From NCBI GenBank assembly GCA_019321725.1, contig CM033113.1, positions 9,734,001 to 9,798,000 of the forward strand: a stretch of 64,000 bases of DNA. The letters run 5' to 3'. Position numbers and translations under genes: made by a program. The notes beneath the pieces were generated by a model. That model saw only the letters and a list, made by a program, of their open reading frames with translations. It did no database searches and had not been told where the DNA came from. The stretch comes from Paulownia fortunei. Taxonomy: Eukaryota > Streptophyta > Magnoliopsida > Lamiales > Paulowniaceae. Shown here piece by piece: positions 1-12,800 of the stretch. The number at the start of each line of letters is the position of its first letter. Positions within the stretch are counted from its first letter, which is position 1.

Positions 1-193
1 AGTGATGTATAAATAGTACATGTTTCATTAAGAGAAAATGAAAGACAACTATTCAGATGCATATACATGACAAATGAAAGTTAACTAATCATATCAACAC
101 TCTTTTTTTCAGAATTATATCTTCTTCCAACAATCCCACCTGCCTTGGTTACTCTATTATTGAAGAAGATGCTTTTGTCTTCCCCTTGTACAT

Positions 194-493
194 CTAACAC
201 CCGCCGCCGCCGCCGCCGCCGCCGCCACACCCGCCGCCACACCCGCCGCCGCCGCCGCCACACCCGCCGCCGCCGCCACGCCCGCCGCTGCCGCCGCCAC
301 ACCCGCCGCCGCCGCCACGTCTCTTCCGAGGCTTGGCGGAGCCAGAATCCACGCAGGCAAAGATGAGCATAGACATGATTGAAATGGACATAGCAAACAT
401 GCCAAGCATTAGCATGAGCCCTGAGCCCTCAAACAGAAAACCTGCTTCACTTGCCACATTGCCGCCATATGCCACAGCTAAAAGTCTAGCCAT
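194..493 (-). CDS. Small glycine/cysteine-rich protein with one membrane segment
   Basis: Single-exon ORF of 99 residues, ATG at 493 and TAG at 194-196. Residues about 20-48 form a hydrophobic, methionine-rich stretch long enough to cross a membrane once. A basic patch (KPRKRR) follows, then a tail of about 40 residues made almost only of Gly with Cys at regular spacing. The tail is encoded by a long run of GGC-type codons. A TATA-like sequence lies about 55 bp upstream. The N-terminal half has varied codons and reads as real coding sequence, whereas the tail could have grown by triplet slippage. The layout suggests a membrane-anchored glycine-rich protein with its tail on one face of the membrane, but I do not recognise a named family and assign no function. 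ORFs on the other strand across the same repeat are shadows. Confidence 0.6.
   Translation of the reverse strand: MARLLAVAYGGNVASEAGFLFEGSGLMLMLGMFAMSISIMSMLIFACVDSGSAKPRKRRGGGGGCGGGSGGRGGGGGCGGGGGGCGGGCGGGGGGGGGC
200..319. repeat. Interrupted GCC/GGC trinucleotide repeat
   Basis: About 120 bp of near-continuous CCGCCG triplets broken by CACACC and a few single substitutions. It encodes the Gly/Cys tail of the minus-strand protein. It is the only strongly GC-rich sequence in the first 20 kb and should be length-variable. Confidence 0.9.
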
Positions 494-546
494 TTATTCC
501 TATGTTCAGGATATTTTGCATGAGAGGATATCTTACCAATCATCAA

Positions 547-557
547 TATATATATAA
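547..557 (-). promoter_or_regulatory. Candidate TATA box of the glycine-rich gene
   Basis: On the minus strand the sequence reads TATATATATA about 55-65 bp before the ATG at 493, a typical plant TATA-to-start distance with a short leader. AT-rich sequence makes chance matches common. Confidence 0.4.
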
Positions 558-559
558 GA

Positions 560-2785
560 GGACGATAAATAACTGCATGCGTAATATTGTTAATTAATAT
601 TGGATTAACTTGCATTGACGGTTGACTATAAGTTTATCTTGCTTGAATTATAGAAAGTAGGCCCCTTTTAGTCAGCTTGAATTTTCTCTGGAAAACACAC
701 CACCATCAATTTCACAGGAAAACACACCACCATACCCTTTCTTTATCATTAATTCTTTAATTTTCGGGATAGTTTTTTTTTTTTTTTCTTTTTATATATT
801 TCTCTCTCTTTCTCGATCATCTTTTATTTTTATTCGGGCTTTAAATTAATTTCAACGCGGAGTTCAAATTTGAAAAGTCTTTGTATTCTCTAACAATTTT
901 TGATGTTGAACTTTATTGAGGAAAAAATTTATAATTGAAAGTTTTATCCATTTTTATTTGATATTTTGCACTTCTACAACGATTTTAAGTACTAATTTAA
1001 TGTAATTTAATGGATCATCATGAAACAAAAATGAAATATAGTATAAGCATAAAATCAATAAATACTTTTCATGATCATACCATACAAATATTTACATCAC
1101 GGTTTCTGATGAGATCAAATAGAGAAATATAACCAAAATAAACTGATAATAGTTGGTTGAAAACTAGAAATTAAAATAGGATAAGAGGCAGCTAATTAAA
1201 CTAATATTCACGAAAGTGGAACTAATTTCTTTTATTTATTTATTTATTTATTGAGAGAATAAGTGAAACTAATTTCAAACATGTAAGAATGAAAGTAGTG
1301 GTCTCCACCCCTCCCTTCTCTACATTACTACGTATAACCCTATCCTGCTGATCTCCCTTTGTTTTGAGACCTTACAAATTTTTAAATATTTCATAAGAAA
1401 TATAGATTTTTTTTTTTTTGAGGCTATAATTCCATATTATTTTCAAATTCAATATTTGTACTCAAACGACCTTGTCCATGTATTGACTCGTAAGTGTCTA
1501 TTTTTTGTAGGAATTTTAGGCCCCTGTCCTGTAGTCTAGTATGAAAATTCTCAGGAACCACACACGCATTCTACAGGAAATTACCATTTCTTTTGCTTCT
1601 AGAGTTTCTTCATCTTTATTTATTTATTTATTTATTTTTATTATGAACAAATATTCAGTTGGACTTGTTCTACTGATATCGACAGAAATCCTGTCTGAGA
1701 AGTCTAAATAGCTGTGTAGCTTTCTCACTTTTTTTCTCTCTTTCGTTTTTGTATTTTATTATGATGTTTAATCTTACATTAACCATATCAGTATAGAAGT
1801 TATGACATCGCTCATCCTATTTAACTTATATAATTTGTTATTTAGTTGGGTTTATGCCCGCGGTTAATGAAAATCTAATGAATTAATTACCAAAAAAAGA
1901 AAAGAAATTTACATGGTGAAATGATGCTTTCTATACAATTAATGGTTAATTATGTCTCTTCTTGACACAGGAGCAGGTAAAAAAAAATTCTTAGCTTTAT
2001 ATAGATCACTTTGATTCACTTTTAACAGCATACATAACTCTTAACACAAATTATTTTTTACTTCCAGCCCAAGTAAAAAAATGATAATATACAGACTTGT
2101 ATCAAAATTCAAGCTCCAGCAGATGATCCCCATGGAAATATGCTCCACGCAGCAACACTTAAATATGTATGTATATATATATATATATATGGTCCTTTCT
2201 TTGATGCAACTCATTTCTGTTCTTGGCTGCATGGATCTGAATGGAGCAAATCAAAACACGATCCTTTGTTTTTTACGGATGGTTTTTATGTTTGTCCTCT
2301 GCACAATGAAAATTCCAACGTGTTACAATTTTAGCATCACAACTCTTCAGGAAGGAAATAAATACTGAAGTCTAAGATAAGAAATAGACACTAGATCGAA
2401 AGGTTATCTGCGGTAAAAATATATAAGGTAAATTATCAAGTAGAAAAATAAATTTATTGAACAAAACAAGTAATGATAGAACAGTTGTACATATTGACCT
2501 TAACAGCACATCATTATGAATAAAGAGGTCGATGAACTTAAATGGTTTTCAGTGATACTCATTTAGGCAAACCCCCCCTCCCCCAACCCCAACAAATCGA
2601 AAAAAAAAAAAAAATGAAGACAATATCGATTTACTGAAACTTTTTTGGTTTTTGAGAGCCCATGTATTTTGTCAGCCATTATGGCAATCAACTTCATACC
2701 ATTAAGTAATATTTCTAGGTAAAAACTAGATATGTGATACTCCTCTATTGATAAAAGTAAACAATGACAGCTTAGAAGCACGAAC
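560..2785. other. Intergenic AT-rich DNA without recognisable genes
   Basis: Short ORFs only, none with a family signature. It holds TTTA tetranucleotide runs (near 1235-1255 and 1615-1640), a TA microsatellite (2172-2190) and an A-run near 2600. The last few hundred bases before 2786 probably contain the 3' untranslated part of the minus-strand CAX gene, but I could not place its polyadenylation site. Confidence 0.6.
2172..2190. repeat. TA dinucleotide microsatellite
   Basis: About nine consecutive TA units. It explains the Ile/Tyr-rich ORFs seen here in several frames. Confidence 0.85.
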
Positions 2786-5700
2786 TTACAAAACCAGGAT
2801 AGCTACCATATATTCAATGGAAAGAAGAGTAGTAAGTGACTCACGGACAGATTCAGGGTCTATATGTACAAAGAAACTTGTGGCGACTATAAGATAGCAG
2901 AGAAGAAGCATGAGTCCTTTGAAGTAGTTTGATGTTCCCTCCTGCAAACCAGAATACATATAATTAATGAAGAACCAAACATTTGGGAAAAAAATATGCA
3001 GTGATACATGAGTTGAAATAGAAAAGTACTTTCCCAGAAACAACTCAGAAACAGGAGTAAATTGATAAAGCTAAGGAGCTTACCTGCAGCATGAAGGCCA
3101 CTACAAGAACTGTCATAATGAGAGTAGCTGTCTCAAATAGTTGAAAATTCAAGTCCATAGGACGTCCCATGATCCAGCCCACAACCACAGTGAAGGGGAT
3201 CTGCAGTTATTGCAGCAGCAGAACAGGTCGTTTTAATATTTAATCGCTGTTCAATATAGAAATAAATACAAGCAAAAGAAACATGCAAATGCAAATTTGG
3301 TTGTACAGCACAAACACTGTTGTTGATCATAAGCTTTAAGAACCAACAATTGACCACCTGAAAATTAAACCAAACCTAGAAGAACAAAGATAGGTGTATC
3401 TGGTGGCAAAAAGATGGGAGGGATAAAAATGCCAAGTTGGATTCACCGGAAAATTTTTAGAAGTTCAACTGTAAATGCTGGAAGATTTTCAAAAAGACAA
3501 ATATATGTAGTGATATCCAAGTGTCATCTCGTGCTGTGGGAACATTTTCAAAAAGAAAGTTCTGCAAGAATATACTCAATTCAGATTTGACGACATGATA
3601 TCATCACTTTCTAGGCCTAGAGAAATGCAAAGCATGATGCACGCTTCTACCTGAAATACTACTTATCTTCAAGAACACACCAACAATGCTAAGTTGAATG
3701 TCCCACTTATACCTATTATGCAAGGAAAAAGAAAAAAACTTAGCTGACATATGCCGGGATAATAAGTTTTATATCGCTATTTTACCATAAAAGGGAAAAG
3801 CGAGAGACAATGTCTCCCATTCAATTTTTCCGTATAGGACAATAACTACAAGAAGCTCAGGCCCGAAACTCAGAGCAACCAACTGAGCCTTAGGTCAACA
3901 TGCAAATAGGCAATCAACAGCATCAAGCAATGGCTAGGTGAAGAACTAAGAAAAGGACACATGCAAGAAGTAGTTGACGCTTAAATTTGTATTTACCATT
4001 AAGATTTTTTTTTTCTCCTTTAAAATCTTGAAATAAACAGTCCACTAGAGAATGCAAAATCAAAATCTCTGCTGAATAACTATCATCGGGTCCATATCAA
4101 GAAGTTGTTTTTAAAAATGTTGAGAAAAAACATTATTGTTCCTTTATTGTATACCACATATAGGATATAGCTCTCAAGACAGTTCAGCATTCCTAAGGCA
4201 AGCAGCAAGTTGGTGATAAGACAGAAACTTAATGCATATTATAATCATCTCATTTTCAGATAGTATCTATTAGTTGGCATGCATTTTTATTTACTCAGTA
4301 CATACCCCAAACATCGCTATTTGTGTTGATGAGCCAATTGCCACTGCCAGAGAAATGTCCTGCTTGTATACAGGGAAAATTGAGATTTTAATTTTACACA
4401 AACATGACATGAATGAAAACCCAAACACTTACAAGCTTGTCTTTCACGGCAAACATAATAGCACCTGCATGTTCCGCTGCATTCCCGACAATTGGCAGCA
4501 GGATCACACTTATAAATGCTACAGGAATATTCATTGCAACAGATGCCCCCTGAAAATTTTACCAAGTTTTCCATAAGAATGCACCAAATATATTGCCATG
4601 GTTTCCACAACAAAGCACCATCCAATGTGTGGATCTGCTCATGTGAAAGAAAGAAAGAGATGCATTTTTTAAGCAGGTAAAACACTTTAGAGGAGGTGTT
4701 GAAACAGCATAATGGTATTACGTTAACCACAGTGTTATGGTGGAACTATGTGGCCATAATGTAAATAGATGATGTACTTCATTTTCCAATGGAAGCTTAA
4801 CAGATATAACAATGATAAGAAAGGGTGTCACATGTGTGATTATTATAACCAAAATTTTCCATTGATAGAGTAGTTACCTCTATGGCATTAACCAAATATT
4901 CGGATAAAACTGTTATCAGGGAAGTCAATATGAATAACCACATGATTGATTCCCACTTCGACATATCTGGCACTTCATTGTCATCTGAGCTCCCATCAGT
5001 TTGGCTCCCTTCCTAGATTTATATAAATTCAGCTCAAACAAATTAAGAACTAAACCAGCAAAGATGACAATAAAAAATAGCCAAAGGCTTATAAATGCGA
5101 TAAACTGATTTGCAAAGACAGGGTAATAAACAACCGTTTGCAGATTGTTCAACAAAACTGATGGCATAAAGTTGGCTAAAATTCCCAACTTCTTATACCG
5201 TATACCTTCACTAGATGTGCTACAATAGAAGGGGCAGAATCTGAACTTCTGAAGTACGATTCATAAATAGAGAAACATAGAAACATGAAGTAGCCTGGTG
5301 ATTCGTGTTAAGTGATATCATAACAATATCATGTACAATGTTAGAATAGCAAAAATTGTCCTGCCTATTTTGTGTCTATAGAGAAATATACAGAATATTC
5401 TACAGCTAAGTTTTGATACAAAATTTGCAAATACTTATAAAATAAATCTAGAAAACTTATAAAAGGTAAACCTAATTGAGCTTCAATGCACTAACAAACT
5501 CTTATCTAGGTGAAATCAAAGATGAATGAGGAATATATATCTCCAAAATGAAGAGTAGTTTTAACGATGATGGAGAGATCTACCTCACTTATATGGGTAT
5601 ATAGATTTTTTTGGCTGGTCAGCTGGAAAAAAATGTATGCGCCATATGCTACCAGCATAATGCAACTGCTAAATCTTGAAAGTGCCAGCTCAGACTTGCC

Positions 5701-7950
5701 AAAATGCAACTCAGTGCGCGTGAAGTGGAGAACGGCCGGAAACAAGAGACCCATCACTGCCATCAAGAGCAATCCCGAGTTCATTGCTGCAGATGGCTAC
5801 CAAATGGTTGGAAAAATGAAAAATCCTTGTAGTTAGATAACCATAGTTTAACATATAACAACAACATAAAATCGCAACAAGTTTGTCTCTTTTTAGATCG
5901 GACAAAACAACAGGACAATTCACCAACCTTGTTGAACACTTGTTCCCTTTTAAAATGAACAATTCCTCCTCCAAAAAGTGCACATCCAAGAACCAACAAC
6001 ATATTAGAAAGAATTGATCCCAGTAATGATTGCTGAACGACACGTATCATGCCAGTTTTCAGTGCATGCATAGATATTATCAGCTCCGTTGCATTGCCAA
6101 ATGTAGCATTTAAAAGACCCCCAACTGAAAATTTTCAAAAAAAGGTCATTTTAAAGTACCTTCATATAGAATCATGAAAACACATGAAACTAATTAATTT
6201 TATTTAGCTCATCTTGCTTCAAAGAAACTCTTAAAAGGACTACCAAAGTAATGTTTAAAATACAAAATGCTAAGATGAATACATGTAACTGTGCTTCTGC
6301 AGTGTAGTTCAAAATTTTTACGGAGAGGAAACATTAGAATAAAAGAGAGAGAAATTAACAAAAATCTGAAAGTATGAAATCATTTTTCACTTCATAATTC
6401 CTCCAAATGAGGAGTTTGGAGGGCAATACCAGATAAGCTTGGACTTGTCTCTGTAATGACCTCAAGAAAGATCTTTACTGCTGAATTAATTACAATCTTA
6501 TTATGTTTCCTTACTTTATTTCATATACAAGAGAAACAAATGCTACCAACATTGTTAATTGACATATAGAAATCATCCTTGCTGCACTATGTCATGAAGT
6601 GCTTAAGTGCAATGTTCTATAACATTATTATTTCTGAAACTTGGATAAAGGAAAACAATAAAATTTGACAGTGAATCTGTAATAAGAGAAGTATCTAAAC
6701 TTTATTTAGAGTTATAATTTTAAAGGAATTCACTCTGGTGGTTGCACTAAATATTTTAAAAAATAGCATAAACCATAAGCATTGACCAAATAAAAGAAAA
6801 AATGCTGAGCTTCTCTTTTACAAGGATTTTCATAAATACTGGAAGTAACAACTACAGAGATACTTATAGTATCATGACATCTGGAACATGAAAACTTCTA
6901 CATCACATCATCCATATCAGTGCTTGATTTGAAATGGAACATAGCCATCAACCATTTGTTGAGATAAACCACAATTTAAAAGTGAATGCGAATGAAATCA
7001 GCCACCAAGACATGCATTCAAAGATGCAAGTTTTAGTAAATAATGCTTCAAATAGATGAAGTAAATTCTGAGGTTTTTGCATGGGAAAATAAATTGAGGA
7101 AGTAGAAGCAAACCTGTAGGTCCAGTAAAGAAAGCAAGCTGCCTACATCAAAAAGGATGTCAAATCGTATCAAATTATGGTCTACACAACAATAAAATCA
7201 AAACAAAACCTCTCTTTGCGTGCAAGTATGATATCTTTTTCATATGGTATGCTCAATGAAGGCAGGCAATTTAAGTCACACAACAAAATTAAGTTTCCTG
7301 TAAGAAAGAGAAAATAACCAGTTTATTTTTTTGTTTCTATCTATGAAAAGTGAATTGGCTCATCACAAGTGTATGAGCCTTGTGGCAAAATGTACTTCTG
7401 TACTCTCTGATTGCACAATTAAGAGAAAGCATTTGCAGAAAACAAACTAGATTGTTAGTAGCCTTGCATGCCTCTATCCATATGAAGTTATGCATGCTAC
7501 ACATTTAAAGATGAGATGTTAAGAGCATACTCTGTAGCCCAGCCCAAACGTTCAGCCAAGGGAATGATGCCGAATAAACTTAAAAAGAAGACCCAGCCCT
7601 GAAATTATTTCAAGAACTACATTAGTCCAAACACAAAAAACTGAATATCAAAAAGCGGTTGCTGTCAGAAGAAATTTGTAACGCACGTGATGGTTTGTAA
7701 GCTTATCAACTAATATCGCCAAGGGACCACAAGGTACAAGCAAGTTCAATTTGTTGGAAAACAGAACAATCTTTATACTGTGAAATATGCTACTCAGTAT
7801 ACATTTACAACCAAAGTCTTCTGATCCAGGACCAAAGAAAGATCTCTGAGGAGTTATCTCCAAAGACGATGTCTTTCTACCAATTGGTTGAGGGTTGCCA
7901 AGGGGCAGGTCTTCAGGCTCCAGTGTTGATTTTCCAGTTAATGATCCCAT
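2786..7950 (-). CDS. CAX-family vacuolar cation/proton exchanger, ten exons
   Basis: Coding exons (minus): 7687-7950, 7531-7598, 7114-7142, 5928-6124, 5584-5796, 4878-5012, 4433-4549, 4306-4359, 3084-3200 and 2786-2941; all junctions are GT-AG and in phase, giving 449 residues. CAX proteins exchange cytosolic Ca2+ or other cations for vacuolar H+ across the tonoplast. Both signature repeats are present: GNATE near residues 130-134 and GNAAEH near 324-329. The roughly 60-residue polar N-terminus fits the known autoinhibitory region, and an acidic loop (SSDDNE) lies near residue 267. Exon 3 is only 29 bp. The start ATG directly follows a CAG acceptor-like site, so a 5'-untranslated intron is likely. 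The C-terminus is uncertain: family members usually end soon after FFVHxDP, and possible donors occur at 2844 and at the stop codon, so the last 20 residues may be spliced off. CAX1-like or CAX2-like subtype is unresolved. Confidence 0.92.
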
Positions 7951-8956
7951 CTGTTGAACAAGTCATTATATTGTTATTCCAGAAAGTAGCAAATGCAGCA
8001 GTTTTAACTATAAAAACTGGAACCATGAAGGTAGAAGTTACAACCAGTAATTTTATGCAGGTTCAGCTATAATATAATCAAGAATGTACGTCATAAGTTA
8101 ATTTTCACTATTGTTTACAACTGCTGAATGGAATGATTGGATTTGATTTAATGTAAGCAATTATAATAGTTAAATCTCAATAAACAGAATTGTTTCTTAC
8201 TTAGTGTACCATGAATCAAAAAAGCACTCGGCAGTCCCCAATAGTATTTCCAAATAAAATTAGATATTATCCTAAAAACCTTCAGTTAGGCAATTCATAC
8301 TGATATATATATTTGATTACACTAACTCAAAATCATTCAATCTGATTTGAGAGAAATAGATTAAGAGAATGAATACAAAAGATCAAACTGACTTGATAGT
8401 GTACTCCCTAGTAAAGTCAGAAGTCATGCTAAAACACAATCACTTAGGATTTCTAACTTTCCACTTTCAATCCTTCAATAAACCATCATATATAATCTAT
8501 ATCCACTAAGAGAGTCCACAAGTACATGATCATTTAGAGGGCCAAGGAAAAAAAAATAAAGAAAAATTGAAAAAACTAAGCTCAAGACGTGAATTAACCT
8601 CTATCATGTGGGAATCGCTACCGGTCATCTACTACAACTGGTGTACCAAAACAAGAACAACAAACAGCTATCCATTTCCTTACATGGGCATAATTGTTAA
8701 GCCCTTCAACCACCAAAAAAAATAAAAATAAAAATGCAAATCCAGACGCCAAATTCCCACAAAATTACAAAACCAATCCCATAATCAATCTTGTAATGTT
8801 ACGCAGGAAACACTTGTAATTGACAAATAATTGGCATAAAACAGTAAAATTCCCGAATAGCACACACCCAGACTAATAATGTCTAAACAACAGTGAGAAT
8901 AAAGTACAAAGAAATGAAAGCAAGAATCTGCCCACTTTTGTTTGTCCCACAAATTC

Positions 8957-8989
<33 letters not shown>

Positions 8990-9400
8990 AAACACGCACA
9001 AAACGCAGAAAGGGATGCTTCGAGGGAAAGAATCAGACTGTTGGGAAGTCAACAACTGCTGCGGACATGGTCACATAGTGATATGCATGTCTGCCAGATC
9101 GTAAAGCTATTTAAGAAAGTAAACTTTATATTTTGGGGTTGGATTCGGAACACGATAGTTTCATTGAAATTTCAGTCTCTTGTATGGGTGGGTGTGCGTT
9201 TATTCCACGATTTGATTGTTTTGATTGATGATGTTTGACGTGAAAGTAGAGGGGGGTTCGGTTGGTTTACGCGTGAATAGGTAGTTAATGTAGTTATACA
9301 AGGATTCAAAAGGACCAAGCCACATACCTCCAAGGCAAAAGGAATATCTATTATCAATATTTTCTTTTCTTTGTTCTTTTTTTTATAATTATAAATACTT
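7951..9400. other. Upstream region of the CAX gene (5' UTR intron and promoter)
   Basis: No coding sequence with a family signature. An acceptor-like CAACAG immediately before the CAX ATG implies at least one untranslated exon in this interval on the minus strand; a CA microsatellite lies at 8957-8984. I could not fix the transcription start. Confidence 0.5.
8957..8984. repeat. CA dinucleotide microsatellite
   Basis: About 14 CA units, upstream of the CAX coding region. It accounts for the His/Thr and Cys/Val runs in overlapping ORFs. Confidence 0.9.
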
Positions 9401-10500
9401 CTCTTTATAAAAAAAGAAAATTACTATGAATGACCATTGTGACGTCAATTTAAAAAAATTCAAAAATTATCAAATTATTAACTTATTAAATAACCATATC
9501 TTTGTAGTTGAAAAGGATATATTTATAATATATCTATATTGAATTTTGTTGTTCTAAAAATTTAATAAAATGCAATATATATATATATATTATTTTTATC
9601 CCATAAGGCCTCGTTTACTTTGGCAAAGGGTTGATTTATTAAATTATCAAATTAAATTAAAGCCAGTGCATTGCATACTTTTATAGACTGCGGCCCGTAT
9701 TATATCTGGGAGCCCGGCACAATACACTGTGTCGCGTCTAAAGAACGAAGGAAACTACTGCCTTTCTAGAGATAACGACACGCAGGATTATGGGTAATGG
9801 GGGAGGGAAAGAAGGACAAATGCCTTAAACATAAATGATGACAGTTGAGTAGTTAGTGGGGGTGAATAAATAGCTATAATGAAGAATTATCACTTGAATT
9901 CAACATTCATTAGGTTTGAATTGGAACATAAAACCATGTGTATGTTGATCAGTGTTTGTTTTCCGTTTTTACTTTTTTTTTTTTTTGTATTAAGCATATA
10001 TTATTCTGATAAAATTTATCATTTCTCCACTAATTAATGTGGTGCTTCACTTTTTTAATATTTAATTGCATAATAAAACGGTGTGTACAATGTTTGGAAG
10101 AATTTGATTAAGTACCTTCCATTTGGAATTAAAAATGAAGTCTGCCATTCACATAATATTATGGAAAAAGAAATTAAAATGGCCACATATTAAATTAGGA
10201 ACAAAGATGAGAGAGAGCATTGGAGATGCACTCTACACAGTAGAGTCAAAATGAGCCCTAATTCTTGAGGTCAAATATTTTGATTTATTAAGGGCAATTT
10301 CGTCTTTCAACTGTTATCACATTTTTTATCCTACAAACTACAAAGCTTGGTAAAATATTGTATTAAAATATCATTCACACAATCAATCCAAGATTAATCC
10401 AAGTACACATAATATTTTTAGATTAATTAATTCATATCCCACAATTCATCATAATTTTTATCTATCATCTCATATCCCACCCATAAAAGTAAAAAGCCCC
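9400..10500. other. Intergenic AT-rich DNA
   Basis: Low-complexity AT-rich sequence with a T-run near 9972-9985 and a TA run near 9577-9590. I see no gene, RNA gene or element ends here. Confidence 0.5.
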
Positions 10501-12800
10501 TAAGAGTGTTTGGATTTTGCTATTTTAATATTATTACTTAAAGTCAATATAAAGAGACTAAATCTCATAAAATCCTAATTCTACGCTGAGCATAAATGAA
10601 AGTTCCGACAAAATTAAATTTGCGCTGACTCGAGCATAAGCAAAGCCTCATAAGTTGTAGCTCTATGTCATCTCGGACATACGAAAGTCCCAAAAGCGAT
10701 AGTCATGCGCCGTCCAGGGTGCATTACTAAATCTTACAAGCAGATGATCTGCGCCATCTCAGGTTAATTTATGCATTTCTGAAGGCAACTTAGCCAAAAC
10801 AACATATTCACAAAAAGTTATAGCATGCTACAAGGAAAATCAGTCATGGAAGAAGTATCACTTCACTTAGGGGAAAGCCCTATTCTTCATTTTTAATATA
10901 AAAGAATTTATTCTTTCAATGACCATGAGAGAAAGTTATGCCCTTTAAAAATCTATATCCCAGCTTAGGGAAAAAGTGGAAGTATAACTTTCTAACAACT
11001 CTCCTTACTATGAAGAGGGAAAGGAAACTATTCACATCCATATGAAAGCCTAATTTTTCTGAGCGATAGCAGAATTCATCAAAACACATATAAATTGGGA
11101 ATAAGTTGACCCACATAGAGGCCAAGAGCTAGAACCACCTCCACTAGAAAAATGAGGAGAGGCAGAGAATCCACTCACTAAGAATAATAAGAAAGCATGC
11201 GAGTAGAAATGACACATGGTCTCGTAATCTGACCATCCTTGGTAAAACATGAGTCTTGCAAGTAGTAACTCCATCTTCTTCTAGAGAAAAAAGAGATTTC
11301 TCTTAGACAAAACACTATCCAAGATATTAGCATTCATCACCCTGCTATGCGCAAATATTAAACCAACATGTGGAAAGATCCTTATCGGATTCAAGTGCCT
11401 CACACTCTAGTGAATTGGACGGACACTCAAGTAATTCTAAAAGTGCATTCCTCAAATCCGGAGATACTATCTTGAGATACTCCACAAAAATTAATATTTT
11501 GCCTAATTCATTCACTGAAGAAGGCAGAAAGCAAAATGGAATGAGCTAAAAAGCGTTGAAGATGGCGCGACTTGTAAGACCCATGCTTTGAGATGAACCA
11601 CTCCTGGAGCCCAAAAAGGACCCCAAACGAGGCCCAGATAGCTCATACAAAGAAGAAACCAGCCATAACATGGAAATTTCGACCAGATCAAGAGAAGCCG
11701 ATTGAGGCATTAATGACTCAGCCACCCCGACCGAGGTAGGATGCCTCAGTCAGATAAGGAAGGCCTAGCTAAGGTAATGGGCATGGCCGAGGCACTATCG
11801 TCTTGATCGGGCAAAAGAGCTATAGTCGAGGCACCCCCACCTCGAACGGATGCCTCGGTCGTGGGACACATCTCCCTTCCGCTGCAATTAACTCCCACAC
11901 GCTCCCCATCTGACGCATTCTATAAAAAAAAAAAGATGAGAAAGAGGAAAAAGAAAAGAGATAAAATATGAAAATAAAGACAAGATGACAAATGATTGAA
12001 ATTATGAATACAATCACTCCTCCTTAATGAGACATGAGAGTTTCTCTATCATTACTCCTTCGTAAGATGGATAAGTTTCGCCCCAATACTAAAGCCTCTT
12101 AGACAAAGCGACATATCTCCTCATCATATGCTCAAAATGCCTTGCTCCTATTGTTGAGATATAACCACACAGACAAAAAAATAAGCATGCTTTATCTCTG
12201 TTGCTGACATGCAGTTGCATGGACAAAGCATAAGTTTGTTCTACCTCGACTGTTGAGGCGCAATCGTGCGGACACAATGCCATATCTCCTCAATGCTCAC
12301 TTGAGTTCCTCATTTTTCAAAGCAAACCAACTTCCAAGATGGCAATGCACTTGAGAGTTTGGGGGTTGTATGATGTATATAATTATGACTCAGTCCAATC
12401 AAACATTCAGACTCAAGAGACCCAAGTCACGTAAGACGCTAAAGCAATCAAAAGACATTAAACACTAGTATAACAAGGCACATAGACCCACGAAACTTAA
12501 ATTACATCAAAGACCCTGAGGCCCATGTCCCAAGCAATCAAGTATAAATACCCCTTGTAGATTTAGAAAATACGTCATTATAATTCATGCTTTGTGTTAG
12601 TATTTATTATCTAGGATATTTACTCATTTATACATCTCGTGAGACAACTCTAGGACCTCCTAACCATCTATTTGTGCTGCATACAAAGAATCTATTTTCA
12701 GGAATCACAAATTTATAGATACGTGTCGAGGTTTTGTAAAAAAAATTTATCATGCGAAAAGTAGCAGCATCAACAAGGGAAGGCAAAAAAAAAAGGCCAC
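10500..12800. mobile_element. Degenerate repeat-derived region, possibly an LTR-element remnant
   Basis: The base composition is visibly richer in G+C than both flanks. The segment 11570-12000 has recurrent TGCCTCGG/CCGAGGCA-type motifs, and 12540-12730 resembles the 3' part of plant LTRs (short TATAAATA-like signal, then poly-A-signal-like and polyadenylation-like sequence). No reverse transcriptase or integrase reading frame survives, and I found no matched termini or target duplication. The assignment rests on overall look and is weak. Confidence 0.35.
12150..12290. repeat. Diverged tandem units of about 50 bp
   Basis: Three related stretches start at about 12153, 12200 and 12252, each beginning GTTG and reaching a GGAC/AGACA core 18-20 bases later. 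Spacing is 47 and 52 bp. Divergence is high. Confidence 0.45.

Noticed and set aside
145..405. Arg/His-rich and Ala/Gly-rich ORFs on both strands over the GCC repeat
   Set aside because: They are frame shadows of the trinucleotide repeat; only the minus-strand frame with a varied N-terminal half looks coding.
8893..9238. ORFs with His/Thr or Val/Cys runs
   Set aside because: They are produced by the CA microsatellite and have no conserved features.
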